Assembly (NCBI GenBank): GCA_024281095.1
Contig: JAMXLJ010000013.1
Coordinates: 1-56,521, forward strand
DNA length: 56,521 nt
Reading direction: 5' to 3'
Source of the DNA: Acidimicrobiia bacterium
Lineage (GTDB): Bacteria > Actinomycetota > Acidimicrobiia > IMCC26256 > JAMXLJ01
Shown piece after piece: positions 7,627 to 16,202 of this stretch. The notes beneath the pieces were generated by a model. That model did no database searches and was not told where the DNA came from. It was given only the letters and a program-made list of their open reading frames with translations. Position 1 is the stretch's first letter; each line of letters begins with the position of its first letter. The translations under genes and the position numbers were made by a program.

Positions 7627-10370
7627 CACAGCTCCCCGGCCCGATCGGTGTCGAGCTCCACCAGCGCGGCCAGCGCGGCGTCGTCGAGCTCGCTGATCAG
7701 CTGCTCGGGCGACGACGAGACGACCGCGTCGGCGAGACTGCGCTTCTGGTCGAGCAGATCGGCGATGCGCTCCTCGAGCGTGCCGGGGCACACCAGGGTG
7801 TGCACGACGACACCGCGAGTTTGACCGATCCGCCACACTCGGTCGGACGCCTGGTCCTCCACCGCCGGATTCCACCAACGGTCGAAGTGGATCACGTGGT
7901 TGGCGCGCACGAGGTTCAGGCCGGTGCCCCCGGCCTTGAGCGACACGCACAACACCGGCGGCCCGTCGGGAGCGCCGAAGCGGGCCAGTGCGTTGTCGCG
8001 CGCCGTACGGCTCATCTTGCCGTCGAGGTTCTCGACGCCGATCCCGAGCTCCGTGCGCAGGTGCTCAGCGACCCGGCGGAGGAACGTCGCATATTGACTG
8101 AACACGACGACGGCCTCGCCCTCGTCGACGATCTCGTCGACCAACGCGACGAGCCGATCCAGTTTGCCGGAGCGCCCGGTGAGGTCAGCCTTGTTGTCGT
8201 CGTCGGCGATCGTGGCCGGATGGTTGCAGATCTGCTTCAGGCGCGTGATGCCGGCGAGCACCTTCCCCTTGCGCGCGATGCCCTTGGCGCCGGCGACGTC
8301 GCTGCGCATGTCGTCGACGACGGCCTGATACAGCGCCGTCTGCTCGCGCGTGAGACTGCAGTCATCGCGCATGATGATGCGCTCCGGCAGCTCGTCCGCG
8401 ATGCCGGGATCGGTCTTGTGCCGCCGCAGCACGAACGGTGCGATCCGCTTGCGCAGTGCGGCCAGCGCGGCGTCTTCGCCTCGATCGATCGCCGCGTCGT
8501 AACGGGCTTTGAACGCGGCCTGCGTGCCGAGCAGGCCGGGGTTCGCGAACGTCATCAGGCTCCAGAGCTCACCGAGATGGTTCTCGACCGGTGTGCCCGT
8601 GACCACGAGCCGGTGGGTGCCGGAGAGCTTGCGAGCCGCGCGCGCGGTCGCGGTGGACGGGTTCTTGATCGCCTGGGCCTCGTCGAGCACGATCCGGTGC
8701 CAGTCGATGCCGCGCAGCTTCTCGTCGCGGCGCATCACGCCGTAGCTCGTGACGACGACGTCGGCGTCGCCGACGTACGACGTCGGATCGTCACGGCCCG
8801 ACCCGTGGTGCAACACCACTCGAAGTCCGGGCGTGAAGCGCGCCGCCTCGCGCATCCAGTTCGACGCCACCGACGTGGGCGCGACGACCAGCGTCGGCGC
8901 AACGGGTCGCTCGGCGCTCTCCAGGTCGTGGGCGATGATCGCGAGAGCCTGCGCGGTCTTCCCGAGCCCCATGTCGTCGGCGAGTATCCCGCCGAGCTCG
9001 TTGTGCTCCAGCCACGCCAGCCATGCGAGGCCGTCTTGCTGGTAGTGACGCAGCGTCGCGGTGAACGACGCAGGCGTCTCGACCCGCTCCGCGGCAGTCG
9101 GGCGGAACTCCCCGGCGAGCGCGCGGGCGACCCATCCCGAGGCCGCGCCGGCATCGATCTCGTCGGCCGTGGCGGCGAGGTCGAGAACCTCGGCGGTGGA
9201 CGCGTCGCCTTCCGCGAGCCGCTTCGCGAACTCGAGCGTCGCGTGCCGGGTCTGCTCGTCGATACGCATCCAACGCCCGCGCACCGCCACGAGCTCGCCG
9301 CGGGCGCGCGCGAGTGCGTCGAGCTCCTCGGCAGTGAGTGGTTCGCCGTCGACGAGCACCTCACCCGTCAACGCGAGCGTGCGCGCGTCGAGCCCGGCAG
9401 ACGAACCCGCGACGACGACACGCCGCACGAGCGAAGGACGGGCCAGCAGCCCCGAAGGGAGGTGCACCGCGATGCCGGCCGATTGCAACGCGTCGACACC
9501 CTCACCAAGGAGGTCCGCGACCGCATCGGGCGTGAGCACGATCGCGTCCGCTGGTTGATCGGGGAGCTCGGGCCAGGCTCGCCGCGCGAGTTCCCACTCG
9601 CGTGCAAGCAGCGTCACGGCATCGTGCGGTGTGGTGCCCAGCATGTCGGCGGTATCGGGATCCAGCGCAGGCAACACGATCGACGAGTCGGTGAGCGACT
9701 CGAGTCGCGCAAGGAAGGAGAACGCGCCGTCGATTTCGTCGGGCTCGGTGAGGTGGAACCGCAGACGGGCGCCTGCGCTCGCGCGCGCCGCAACCTGGTC
9801 GGCCCACCGGTGCACCCGGGCCTCCGGCGCCGAGGTGGAGAGCTGCGGCGGCCCGAGCCTCGCGACCGCCAACTCCGCCACCGTCGAGTCGAACCACCCC
9901 GCGAGCACCTCGTCGGGGTCCCCGTCGTCGACGGCCTCCGACGCCTGGAACCAGACCTTGCCGATCCGGCCGGCAGCTTCCGGGCCCGGCGCCGGCCGCC
10001 ACGACCACGTGCGCTGCGTCGTGTCCGTGGCGAGGTCCGGTGTGAGCTCGCCGCGCGTGGTGAGCTCGGCCGCCTCCACGATGAGCGACGCCATCGCCGT
10101 CACGGTCACGTCGACCGACGCCCGCCGGTCGACCAACCACCGCACGAGGGCGAGCGCGCCGACGACCGGCGCGCCGAACCAGCGCCCGGCGCTGCCGTCG
10201 TCGAGCATCACGGGCACGATCCGGAGCGCGTCGACGTCCACCGGCACGTCGCCCTGAGAGCCCGTGAGCAGGTCGCGGGCGGGCGCGCACAAGTGGAGGC
10301 GTCCGTCGATGATGCGCACCGTGAGGGGTGCGGCCGGCGCCGACGCCGGCCTCGTCGTGGTGACGGTCAT
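7626..10370 (-). CDS. SNF2/RapA-family DEAD-box helicase
   Basis: A 914-residue SWI2/SNF2 ATPase. The N-terminal 400 residues are the bacterial SNF2-associated region (strand-rich, containing WELARRAWPELPDQPADA). The motor has motif I DDMGLGKTAQ near residue 461, motif II DEAQ near residue 560, a GTPVENHLGELWSLM segment, VVFSQYATFL, and motif VI DRVWRIGQTRGVVVH near residue 840. All motifs needed for DNA-stimulated ATPase activity appear intact. The ATG at 10368-10370 is chosen because the long frame upstream to 10772 is low-quality and overlaps the divergent gene's leader. The operon continues into the SWIM gene. The role is probably chromatin or protein-DNA complex remodelling in transcription or repair. 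Confidence 0.9.
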   Translation of the reverse strand: MTVTTTRPASAPAAPLTVRIIDGRLHLCAPARDLLTGSQGDVPVDVDALRIVPVMLDDGSAGRWFGAPVVGALALVRWLVDRRASVDVTVTAMASLIVEAAELTTRGELTPDLATDTTQRTWSWRPAPGPEAAGRIGKVWFQASEAVDDGDPDEVLAGWFDSTVAELAVARLGPPQLSTSAPEARVHRWADQVAARASAGARLRFHLTEPDEIDGAFSFLARLESLTDSSIVLPALDPDTADMLGTTPHDAVTLLAREWELARRAWPELPDQPADAIVLTPDAVADLLGEGVDALQSAGIAVHLPSGLLARPSLVRRVVVAGSSAGLDARTLALTGEVLVDGEPLTAEELDALARARGELVAVRGRWMRIDEQTRHATLEFAKRLAEGDASTAEVLDLAATADEIDAGAASGWVARALAGEFRPTAAERVETPASFTATLRHYQQDGLAWLAWLEHNELGGILADDMGLGKTAQALAIIAHDLESAERPVAPTLVVAPTSVASNWMREAARFTPGLRVVLHHGSGRDDPTSYVGDADVVVTSYGVMRRDEKLRGIDWHRIVLDEAQAIKNPSTATARAARKLSGTHRLVVTGTPVENHLGELWSLMTFANPGLLGTQAAFKARYDAAIDRGEDAALAALRKRIAPFVLRRHKTDPGIADELPERIIMRDDCSLTREQTALYQAVVDDMRSDVAGAKGIARKGKVLAGITRLKQICNHPATIADDDNKADLTGRSGKLDRLVALVDEIVDEGEAVVVFSQYATFLRRVAEHLRTELGIGVENLDGKMSRTARDNALARFGAPDGPPVLCVSLKAGGTGLNLVRANHVIHFDRWWNPAVEDQASDRVWRIGQTRGVVVHTLVCPGTLEERIADLLDQKRSLADAVVSSSPEQLISELDDAALAALVELDTDRAGEL

Positions 10371-10493
10371 GGATCCCGTCTCGTCGTCCGATGGTGTGGG
10401 TCTGCGCGACTCCGCATCGCGCTGCGCACGGGGGTGCCGGCCCGACCAGGGCCGAGGAACATCATCATGATACCACCACCCGCCGCTTCCCCT

Positions 10494-10512
10494 GTTGGGA
10501 CGGTTTCCCGCC
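10494..10512. repeat. Second copy of the GTTGGGACG-type repeat arm
   Basis: This 19-base stretch differs at one position from the arm RC of 6891-6910 and at two from the arm at 6865-6883. A partial reverse copy (GGCCCAAC) follows at about 10545. It lies in the 262-base gap between two divergent genes, where a terminator is not expected, so it may be a REP-like repeat or a regulatory site. The rest of that gap shows no convincing gene. Confidence 0.45.
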
Positions 10513-10632
10513 GTATGACCGATTGAGACGCCCCCGAAATTCGGCCCAACTCGCCCGGGAGGCGGCGCGCTTGCACGCTTCGTGGTGGTCTGGTCGCGTC
10601 TCGGTGGAGGACGCGGGACAAGGGGGAACGAC

Positions 10633-13251
10633 ATGGGTCGGCGTGCCGGTGTTCTGATCACCTTGACCACCGTGCTCGCGGTGACCGCGCTGACGGCGGC
10701 CGGGCTGGGCCCACCGGCGGGGGCCCGCACGACGTCGCAAGCCTGCGCCGGGGAGAGTGTCGGCAGTGGCACGCGCCAGGCGACGATCTGCCGCGACGCG
10801 CGCTACGGCGTGCCCTCGGTGTACGCGTCCCGGATGCCGGGGGTGTGGTTCGGCACCGGATGGGCCCAGGCCGAGGACCGCCTCTTCCAGATCGAGCTGG
10901 TCCGGCGCAACGCCCGCGGCTCACTCGCCGAGCTGTTCGGGAGCGTCGACTCGTCGACCATCGACCAGGACAAGCAGAGCCTCACCCTGTTCTACACCGA
11001 CGCGGAGCTACAGCAGCAGTACGACTCACTTCCCCATTGGACGAAGGACGCGGTCTCCGACTTCGTCGCCGGGCTCAACGCCTACGTCGACCACGCATAC
11101 GCGACGCCGGCATCACGCGCCCAGCTGGTGCCCTTCCAGTTCTGGACGGTGGGCCTGCTGCGGCACGAGGAGGTCTACAAGCCGCCGCCGTTCACCGTGC
11201 TCGACGTGATCGCGAACGGCAACTTCCTGGCGCGCGAGTTCGGCGGCGGCGGCGGAAGCGAGCTGTCGAACCTCTCGTTCCTGCAATTCCTCCAGGCGCG
11301 TTATGGCGCCGCGCAGGGCTACGCGATCTTCAACGACGCTCGTTGGGTCGACGATCCGACTGCTCCGGTCACCGTGCCCGATGGCAGGCCGAAGTACGGA
11401 GTTGGCGGCAGTCGCGACAACCCGGTGCCGCCGGCGCCCGACTTCCTCACACCGCCGGCGAGCGACAACGGCGGCGAGCGACACGACCCCCCGAGCGACG
11501 TCGTCAACAACGGTGAGCGTGATCACGCCATGCGGAAGGCGCTGCTCGAGTGGATCGGACGGCGTTACCACGTGCCGTGGAAGGACGGCTCGAACGCGTG
11601 GGTCGTCTCACCGAAGAAGACGACGAACGACCGCACCTTTCTCTGGGGAGCCCCGCAGGAAGGCTTCGACTCCCCCAGCATCGACTGGGAGATCTACCAG
11701 CACGGCCCGCACTTCGACGTCGGCGGCTTCACCATTCCGCTCGCACCCGTCGTGCTCATCGGGCGCAACGCCGACGTGGCGTTCACCACGACGAGCGAGG
11801 AGACGGTCGATCAGCAGGTCTACCAGGAGCAGGTCGACTTCTCACACAACCCGCCCACGTACCGGTTCCGTGGCGCGAACGTGCCGATGCAGCCGGTGCC
11901 GCACGTGCTCAAGGTCGCCGGACAGCCCGATCAGACATTCGTGACCTATCGAACGGTGCACGGGCCGGTGTTCTCGACCGACCCCGCGCACGGGATTGCG
12001 TATTCGATGCGGTTCGCGTCGTTCGGTAGGGAGTGGCAGACCTTCGTCGGCTTCGCGATGCAGTCCACCGCGCACGATCTCGACGACTATCGCACGGCCA
12101 TGTCGAAGATCGCCACGTTGCACAACTTCTTCTACGCGGACCGCCGCGGCAACATCGCGTACTTCGGCGCCGGCCTCGTACCGCAGTTGAAGCCGTGCCC
12201 CGATCTCACGAAGCCGCGCGCGTGCGACCCGCGGCTACCGCACGCCGGCGACGGGAGCCAGGAATGGCTCGGTCTCGTCCCGTTCGACCAGATGCCGCAC
12301 GCCGTCAATCCGAAGCAGGGATACCTCGCGAACTGGAACACGAAGCCAAGCGTGGCGCACTACCTGCAGCACAACGGCGGCGAGGAGTACTGGGGCACGA
12401 TCTACCACTCCGAGCCGATCGCGCGTGATCTCGCGGCGAGCGACAAGTTGTCGCCGGAGCAGCTCACCGCGATCGAGGCCGACATCGGCACGATCGACGA
12501 TGCCGACTCGCGTCCGGCCGCGCCGTACTTCCTCCCCCGACTGTTCCAGGCGTACGACGCCAACCCGGCCCTCCACACGCCCCGGCGCGATCAGGCGATC
12601 CACCTGCTCGAGGCCTGGGACCGCAGGACGACGATCGGCAGCGTCGCGATGTCGATCAACACGCAATGGATGCAAGCTCTCGAACGTCGCGTCGCGGGGC
12701 CCAACGGCACGGTGCCGTTCGCTGACAGCACGCATGACTTCACAGGCAAGATGACGTTCAACCTCCTGTGGCACGCGCTCGACCACACCCACGGGCTGGT
12801 TCCGTGCGACACCATGTGCGCGACGGTCGAGTACTTCGGTGGGCATCCCGCGTCCCTCTTCGTGGGCGCACTCGACGACGCGATGGCGCTGCTGAGCGGC
12901 ACGGCCGAGCTCCCCGGAACCCAGGGCGCGCATGGCTTCGGGACGACCGACATCACGAAGTGGGGGTGGACCCCCGCGCTCAACAAGGACTGGGCCGACC
13001 TCGACGCGGTTGCCAACACGGCCGCGGACCTCGGCCTGCTCACCAAGCCGAGCCTCGGCCGCAGTGCGACGCAGAACCGCAGCACCTGGATGCAGGCGAT
13101 CGACCTCTCACGGTCGGTGATCGACGGCGTCGCGGTGCTGCCGCCCGGCGAGAGCGGCTTCATCGCCAAGGACGGCACGTTCAGCCCGCACTTCGCGGAC
13201 CAGGTGACCCTCTTCGACCAGTTCCGCTACAAGCCCATGCCCCCACCCTGA
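10633..13251 (+). CDS. Secreted penicillin acylase-family (Ntn) hydrolase
   Basis: An 872-residue precursor. Residues 1-32 form a signal peptide (MGRRAGVL, hydrophobic core, cleavage near GAR). The alpha-chain carries the family pattern GVPSVYASRMPGVWFGTGWAQ and RLFQIELVRRNARG. After a spacer the beta-chain would begin at Ser320 in DGSNAWVV, the conserved N-terminal nucleophile created by self-cleavage, and later come NADVAFTTTSEETVDQQVY and NTQWMQALERR. Family members hydrolyse amides such as penicillins, acyl-homoserine lactones or other N-acyl compounds; the substrate here is not predictable. ATG 10633 has AAGGGGG upstream; an earlier GTG/ATG-type start at 10582 is rejected because it adds non-signal sequence. 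A D-aminoacylase-type gene lies nearby. Confidence 0.88.
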   Translation: MGRRAGVLITLTTVLAVTALTAAGLGPPAGARTTSQACAGESVGSGTRQATICRDARYGVPSVYASRMPGVWFGTGWAQAEDRLFQIELVRRNARGSLAELFGSVDSSTIDQDKQSLTLFYTDAELQQQYDSLPHWTKDAVSDFVAGLNAYVDHAYATPASRAQLVPFQFWTVGLLRHEEVYKPPPFTVLDVIANGNFLAREFGGGGGSELSNLSFLQFLQARYGAAQGYAIFNDARWVDDPTAPVTVPDGRPKYGVGGSRDNPVPPAPDFLTPPASDNGGERHDPPSDVVNNGERDHAMRKALLEWIGRRYHVPWKDGSNAWVVSPKKTTNDRTFLWGAPQEGFDSPSIDWEIYQHGPHFDVGGFTIPLAPVVLIGRNADVAFTTTSEETVDQQVYQEQVDFSHNPPTYRFRGANVPMQPVPHVLKVAGQPDQTFVTYRTVHGPVFSTDPAHGIAYSMRFASFGREWQTFVGFAMQSTAHDLDDYRTAMSKIATLHNFFYADRRGNIAYFGAGLVPQLKPCPDLTKPRACDPRLPHAGDGSQEWLGLVPFDQMPHAVNPKQGYLANWNTKPSVAHYLQHNGGEEYWGTIYHSEPIARDLAASDKLSPEQLTAIEADIGTIDDADSRPAAPYFLPRLFQAYDANPALHTPRRDQAIHLLEAWDRRTTIGSVAMSINTQWMQALERRVAGPNGTVPFADSTHDFTGKMTFNLLWHALDHTHGLVPCDTMCATVEYFGGHPASLFVGALDDAMALLSGTAELPGTQGAHGFGTTDITKWGWTPALNKDWADLDAVANTAADLGLLTKPSLGRSATQNRSTWMQAIDLSRSVIDGVAVLPPGESGFIAKDGTFSPHFADQVTLFDQFRYKPMPPP

Positions 13252-13280
13252 CTCAGCGGTGGCGAGCGAGTTGGCCGGCG

Positions 13281-13796
13281 TCAGGCGACGTGGGCGACGC
13301 GGCACGCCTCCACCATCGGCCCGACCGGCGGCACCTCCATCACGTGCGACGTGTCGAGATAGCAGATGCGGCCTTCGGTGTTCACGAGCAACAGCACACG
13401 GTCGGGGACGCCCCATTCATTGAGCACGCCGTACGTCGCGCAGACGTCGCCGTGCGGCCAGAAGTCGGCGAGGAGCGGGAACGACAACGTGCCCAGCGCA
13501 CCGGCATACGGGTGCAGCGAGTCGGCGTTGTCGCACGAGATGCCGAACACCTGCACGTTGTACGCGTGAAGCTCCTGCATCTTGCTCTCAACTGAGAGCA
13601 ATTCCTGCGTTCAGGTCGGCGTGAAGGCCGCGCTGAAGAACACGAGCAGGACGGGCCGGCCGGGGTGGTTCTCGAGTCGGTAGCGCGACTTCGGGTGCTC
13701 CCGCACCTCGCCCGCCCGTAGCGACGTGCCGGTGAGCTCGAACGTGGGGGCGACGTCGCCCTCCCGGAGACCGGTTCGCGTGACGTTGTCGTCCAT
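13281..13796 (-). CDS. AhpE-like peroxiredoxin, predicted selenoprotein (in-frame TGA = Sec62)
   Basis: A single 171-residue thioredoxin-fold peroxidase is interrupted by one TGA at 13611-13613. Residues 1-61 end in LVFFSAAFTPT, and the same frame resumes with TQELLSVESKMQEL and runs through VFGISCDN, FPLLADFWPHG and RVLLLVNTEGRI to a normal stop at 13281. In peroxiredoxins of the AhpE group the peroxidatic Cys follows exactly this segment (T-x-x-C then x-x-E-L), so the TGA replaces the catalytic Cys and the residue is read as selenocysteine. A 9-base perfect inverted repeat follows at the right distance (separate entry). Cys88 and Cys119 are candidates for a resolving thiol. ATG is at 13794-13796. 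Without readthrough the product would be a useless 61-residue peptide. Alternatives are a recent nonsense mutation or a base error; the intact downstream frame and the hairpin argue against both. The role is peroxide detoxification in the cytosol. Confidence 0.85.
13582..13601 (-). promoter_or_regulatory. Candidate bacterial SECIS element of the peroxiredoxin
   Basis: On the coding (minus) strand, 9 bases after the TGA, an 8-bp perfect stem TTGCTCTC/GAGAGCAA closes an AGTT loop. The loop begins 18 bases after the TGA and has G in its second position. From memory, bacterial SECIS hairpins need a short apical loop with a G among the first two bases, about 16-37 bases after UGA; this fits. The stem lies inside the coding region, as bacterial SECIS elements do. 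Confidence 0.75.
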
Positions 13797-13843
13797 GTCC
13801 GGCGTCCTACCCCGACCGCTTGGGGTTCGACGCCGAGCAATGT

Positions 13844-15334
13844 TCAGTCGCGGGCGCGCCGCAGTGCCCGTCCCGGACGTTCCCCGGTGTGCGCGCCGTC
13901 ATGCATCACGCGGGTACCGCCCACCCAGACCGCGGTCACCCCCGCCGGGTACCGCCGGGGCTCGTCGTACGTCCCGGTGTCGTCGATCGTCGCCGGGTCG
14001 AACAGCACGAGGTCGGCCGCCGCCCCGGGTTCGATCGCCCCGCGGCCGGCAAGGCCGAACTTCGCCGCCGGCATCGCCGTCATCCGGCGGATCGCCTCCG
14101 CAAGCGTGAACACGCCGGCATCGCGCGCGTAGTGCCCGAGCACTCGGGGAAACGTTCCGTACAGGCGCGGATGGGGCTTGCCGCCGAACGTCGGGATGCC
14201 GTCGGAGCCGATCATCGTGCTGGGGTGGCCCATCACCGTGCGCACGTCGTCCTCGTTCATCGTCTCCATCACCACGACCGCGCCGTAGCCCTCGGCGTCG
14301 ACGACGGCGCGAGCCGCTTCCACCGGATCGGCGTGGAGCTCTGCGGCGAGGTCCGCGATCGAGCGACGCTCCCACTCCGGGTGCCGGGGCGCGGAGGCGA
14401 GCGTGATGCGTTCCCACTCCACGTCCCCGACGCCGTGCGCCCGCTCCTCGTGGTTTTGCAGCACTGCGAACAGTGCCGTGCTGCCGGCGGTGTAGGGGTA
14501 CTGGTCCGCGGTGACGTCGACACCGCGCGAGCGTGCTCGCTCGATCAGGGCCAGGGAGTCGTGCACGAGACCCCACGCCGAGCGACCACTCGCCTTGTGA
14601 TGGGAGATCTGCACCGGTACGCCGCCGTCCGCGCCGATCCGGATGGTCTCGGCGACCGCGTCGAGCAGCCCGTCGCCCTCGTTTCGCATGTGGCTGGCGT
14701 AGACGCCGCCGGATTGCGCCATCTCCTGCGCGAGGGTCACGAGCTCGTCGGTCTGTGAGTAGCGCCCCGGCTCGTAGACGAGACCGCTCGAGTACCCGAT
14801 GCACCCCGCGTCCAGGCCCGCCGCGAGTGTGTCGAGCATTCCGGCGAGCTCGCGGTCGGACGGCGGTCGCCGGTCGTTGCCCATGACGTCGAAGCGCAGG
14901 GTGCCGTGACCCACGAGGACGGCGACGTTGAGGCTCGGTGGATGACGGTCGACGGCGTCGAGATAGTCGGCGTAGGTCGTCCACGCCGGCAAGCGGTCTC
15001 GGTGCGCGTCGGCGCCGAAGAACGGGAGATAACGCTGGGCGGCCTCGTGTGGTGCCGCGCCCAGGCCGCAGTTGCCCACGACCGTCGTCGTCACACCCTG
15101 CGCGACCTTGAAGTCCATCTCCGGCGTGAGGAACACGGCGAAGTCGTCGTGGCTGTGCACGTCGATGAAGCCCGGCGCGAGGGCGAGCCCGGTGGCCGCG
15201 ACTTCGGTCGCGCCAGCCTCACGCGTCAGGTCTCCGACGGCCGCGATCGTGCCGCCGGAGACGCCGACGTCAGCCAGGCATGGCGGGCCGCCGGTGCCGT
15301 CGTAGACGGTCGCGCCGCGGATCACCAGATCCAT
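13844..15334 (-). CDS. N-acyl-D-amino-acid deacylase-family amidohydrolase
   Basis: A 496-residue amidohydrolase-superfamily enzyme. The first 55 residues form the small beta domain (MDLVIRGATVYDGTG), then the metal-binding H60-S-H62-D-D, the GNCGLGAAP strand, CIGYSSGLVYEPG, ASHMRNEGDGLLDAV and QISHHKASG, all characteristic of the D-aminoacylase branch, which releases D-amino acids from N-acyl forms using one or two zinc ions. The C-terminus returns to the beta domain (GRGAIEPGAAADLVLFDP). The protein is cytosolic. The start at 15332-15334 gives the usual family length. It lies between the membrane protein upstream (27 bases) and the predicted Sec-peroxiredoxin downstream (47 bases) on the same strand, so they may be co-transcribed. 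Confidence 0.88.
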   Translation of the reverse strand: MDLVIRGATVYDGTGGPPCLADVGVSGGTIAAVGDLTREAGATEVAATGLALAPGFIDVHSHDDFAVFLTPEMDFKVAQGVTTTVVGNCGLGAAPHEAAQRYLPFFGADAHRDRLPAWTTYADYLDAVDRHPPSLNVAVLVGHGTLRFDVMGNDRRPPSDRELAGMLDTLAAGLDAGCIGYSSGLVYEPGRYSQTDELVTLAQEMAQSGGVYASHMRNEGDGLLDAVAETIRIGADGGVPVQISHHKASGRSAWGLVHDSLALIERARSRGVDVTADQYPYTAGSTALFAVLQNHEERAHGVGDVEWERITLASAPRHPEWERRSIADLAAELHADPVEAARAVVDAEGYGAVVVMETMNEDDVRTVMGHPSTMIGSDGIPTFGGKPHPRLYGTFPRVLGHYARDAGVFTLAEAIRRMTAMPAAKFGLAGRGAIEPGAAADLVLFDPATIDDTGTYDEPRRYPAGVTAVWVGGTRVMHDGAHTGERPGRALRRARD

Positions 15335-15361
15335 CGGCGCGCAGCGTAACCGCCAACTGCT

Positions 15362-16120
15362 TCAGACGCGAAGGATGATCTCCCACAGCGCGTAGTACAC
15401 GACTGCGAGCGCCACACCCGTGATGATCGCGTTCCGGTGCGTCTCGTACGGCCACTTGAGCGGGCCGGGGTCCGTGCCACCGATCACGCCCACCGCGTTG
15501 AGCTCGAACACGAGCCAGATCACGATGGCGATGATCCAGTACACGCCGCGCTCACCGCCGCTCGGCAGGACCTTGAAGTGCCGCGAGTCGTTGAAGAAGT
15601 GGCTCGTGCCGACCATGAACAACAGCATCGGGAACGAGAAGATGACGTTCTGGCGCGAAGCGAGCGCGGCACGACGCGCCGCTGCCGGCGCCGCCGGATC
15701 GGCCGTGCCACCGGCCGCGGTCGCGCGCGCGTTGCCGATCACCACGCGCTGTTTGGGCCAGATGATCGACCACACGTTTCCCAACATCGTGAGGGCAAGA
15801 AGGATGCCGGTCGCGATGCTGATGCCGGGCGCCGACTTGAAGTAGCTGTTCTTGTACTGCTCGTTGAAGCCGAGGATCAGCAACCCCGTTGCTGCGGTGA
15901 TCGCCGCGCTCCAACGGAACCACCACAACGCCCGCCAGGCGAGCTTGTCCATCGCTTCGGCCCGGGCTTCCGGCGACATCTGTGCGAACGCCGGGACCTG
16001 CACGAAGTTGAAGTAGTACAGGAGCCCGATCCAGGTGATTCCGGCCAGCACGTGGCCCCACCGTGAGGCACCCGACAACCCGTACTTCGTGAAGATCTCG
16101 AGTGGCGCCCCGAGGTACAT
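15362..16120 (-). CDS. PuuD-like (urate oxidase N-terminal domain) membrane protein
   Basis: A 252-residue membrane protein with about six or seven transmembrane segments. The first segment, HVLAGITWIGLLYYFNFVQVP, is the hallmark of the DUF989/PuuD N-terminal domain; FSFPMLLFMVGTSHFFN and ELNAVGVIGG match later segments. In characterised PuuD the membrane domain is fused to a C-terminal cytochrome c and hydroxylates urate; here the cytochrome c domain and its CxxCH motif are absent, so electron transfer would need another partner and the substrate may differ. No other purine-catabolism gene is in the window. The start is the ATG at 16118-16120, preceded by AAAGGGGGG. Confidence 0.75.
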   Translation of the reverse strand: MYLGAPLEIFTKYGLSGASRWGHVLAGITWIGLLYYFNFVQVPAFAQMSPEARAEAMDKLAWRALWWFRWSAAITAATGLLILGFNEQYKNSYFKSAPGISIATGILLALTMLGNVWSIIWPKQRVVIGNARATAAGGTADPAAPAAARRAALASRQNVIFSFPMLLFMVGTSHFFNDSRHFKVLPSGGERGVYWIIAIVIWLVFELNAVGVIGGTDPGPLKWPYETHRNAIITGVALAVVYYALWEIILRV

Positions 16121-16202
16121 GAGACAACCCCCCTTTGCTCATGCCAAGACCGCCCGAGCGGGAACGTAGCACCGACCGCGGAATTCGTCAGGGACCTTCG
16201 GG

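Noticed and set aside
7473-10526. A 1017-codon plus-strand ORF opposite the SNF2 gene
   Set aside because: It is antisense to intact SNF2 motifs, its translation is Arg/Gly/Pro-rich without domain pattern, and such long shadows are expected at this GC content.
10371-10772. N-terminal extension of the SNF2 protein to 10772
   Set aside because: It runs through the divergent gene's leader and signal peptide codons and has no SNF2-like features.
13281-13796. Reading the broken peroxiredoxin as a pseudogene or frameshift
   Set aside because: Only one stop interrupts an otherwise clean frame, it is a TGA at the catalytic Cys column, and a hairpin follows; a second redox gene in the window shows the same event.
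13382-13840. A 152-codon minus-strand ORF overlapping the peroxiredoxin
   Set aside because: It is out of frame, Ser/Arg-rich, and has no thioredoxin-fold pattern.
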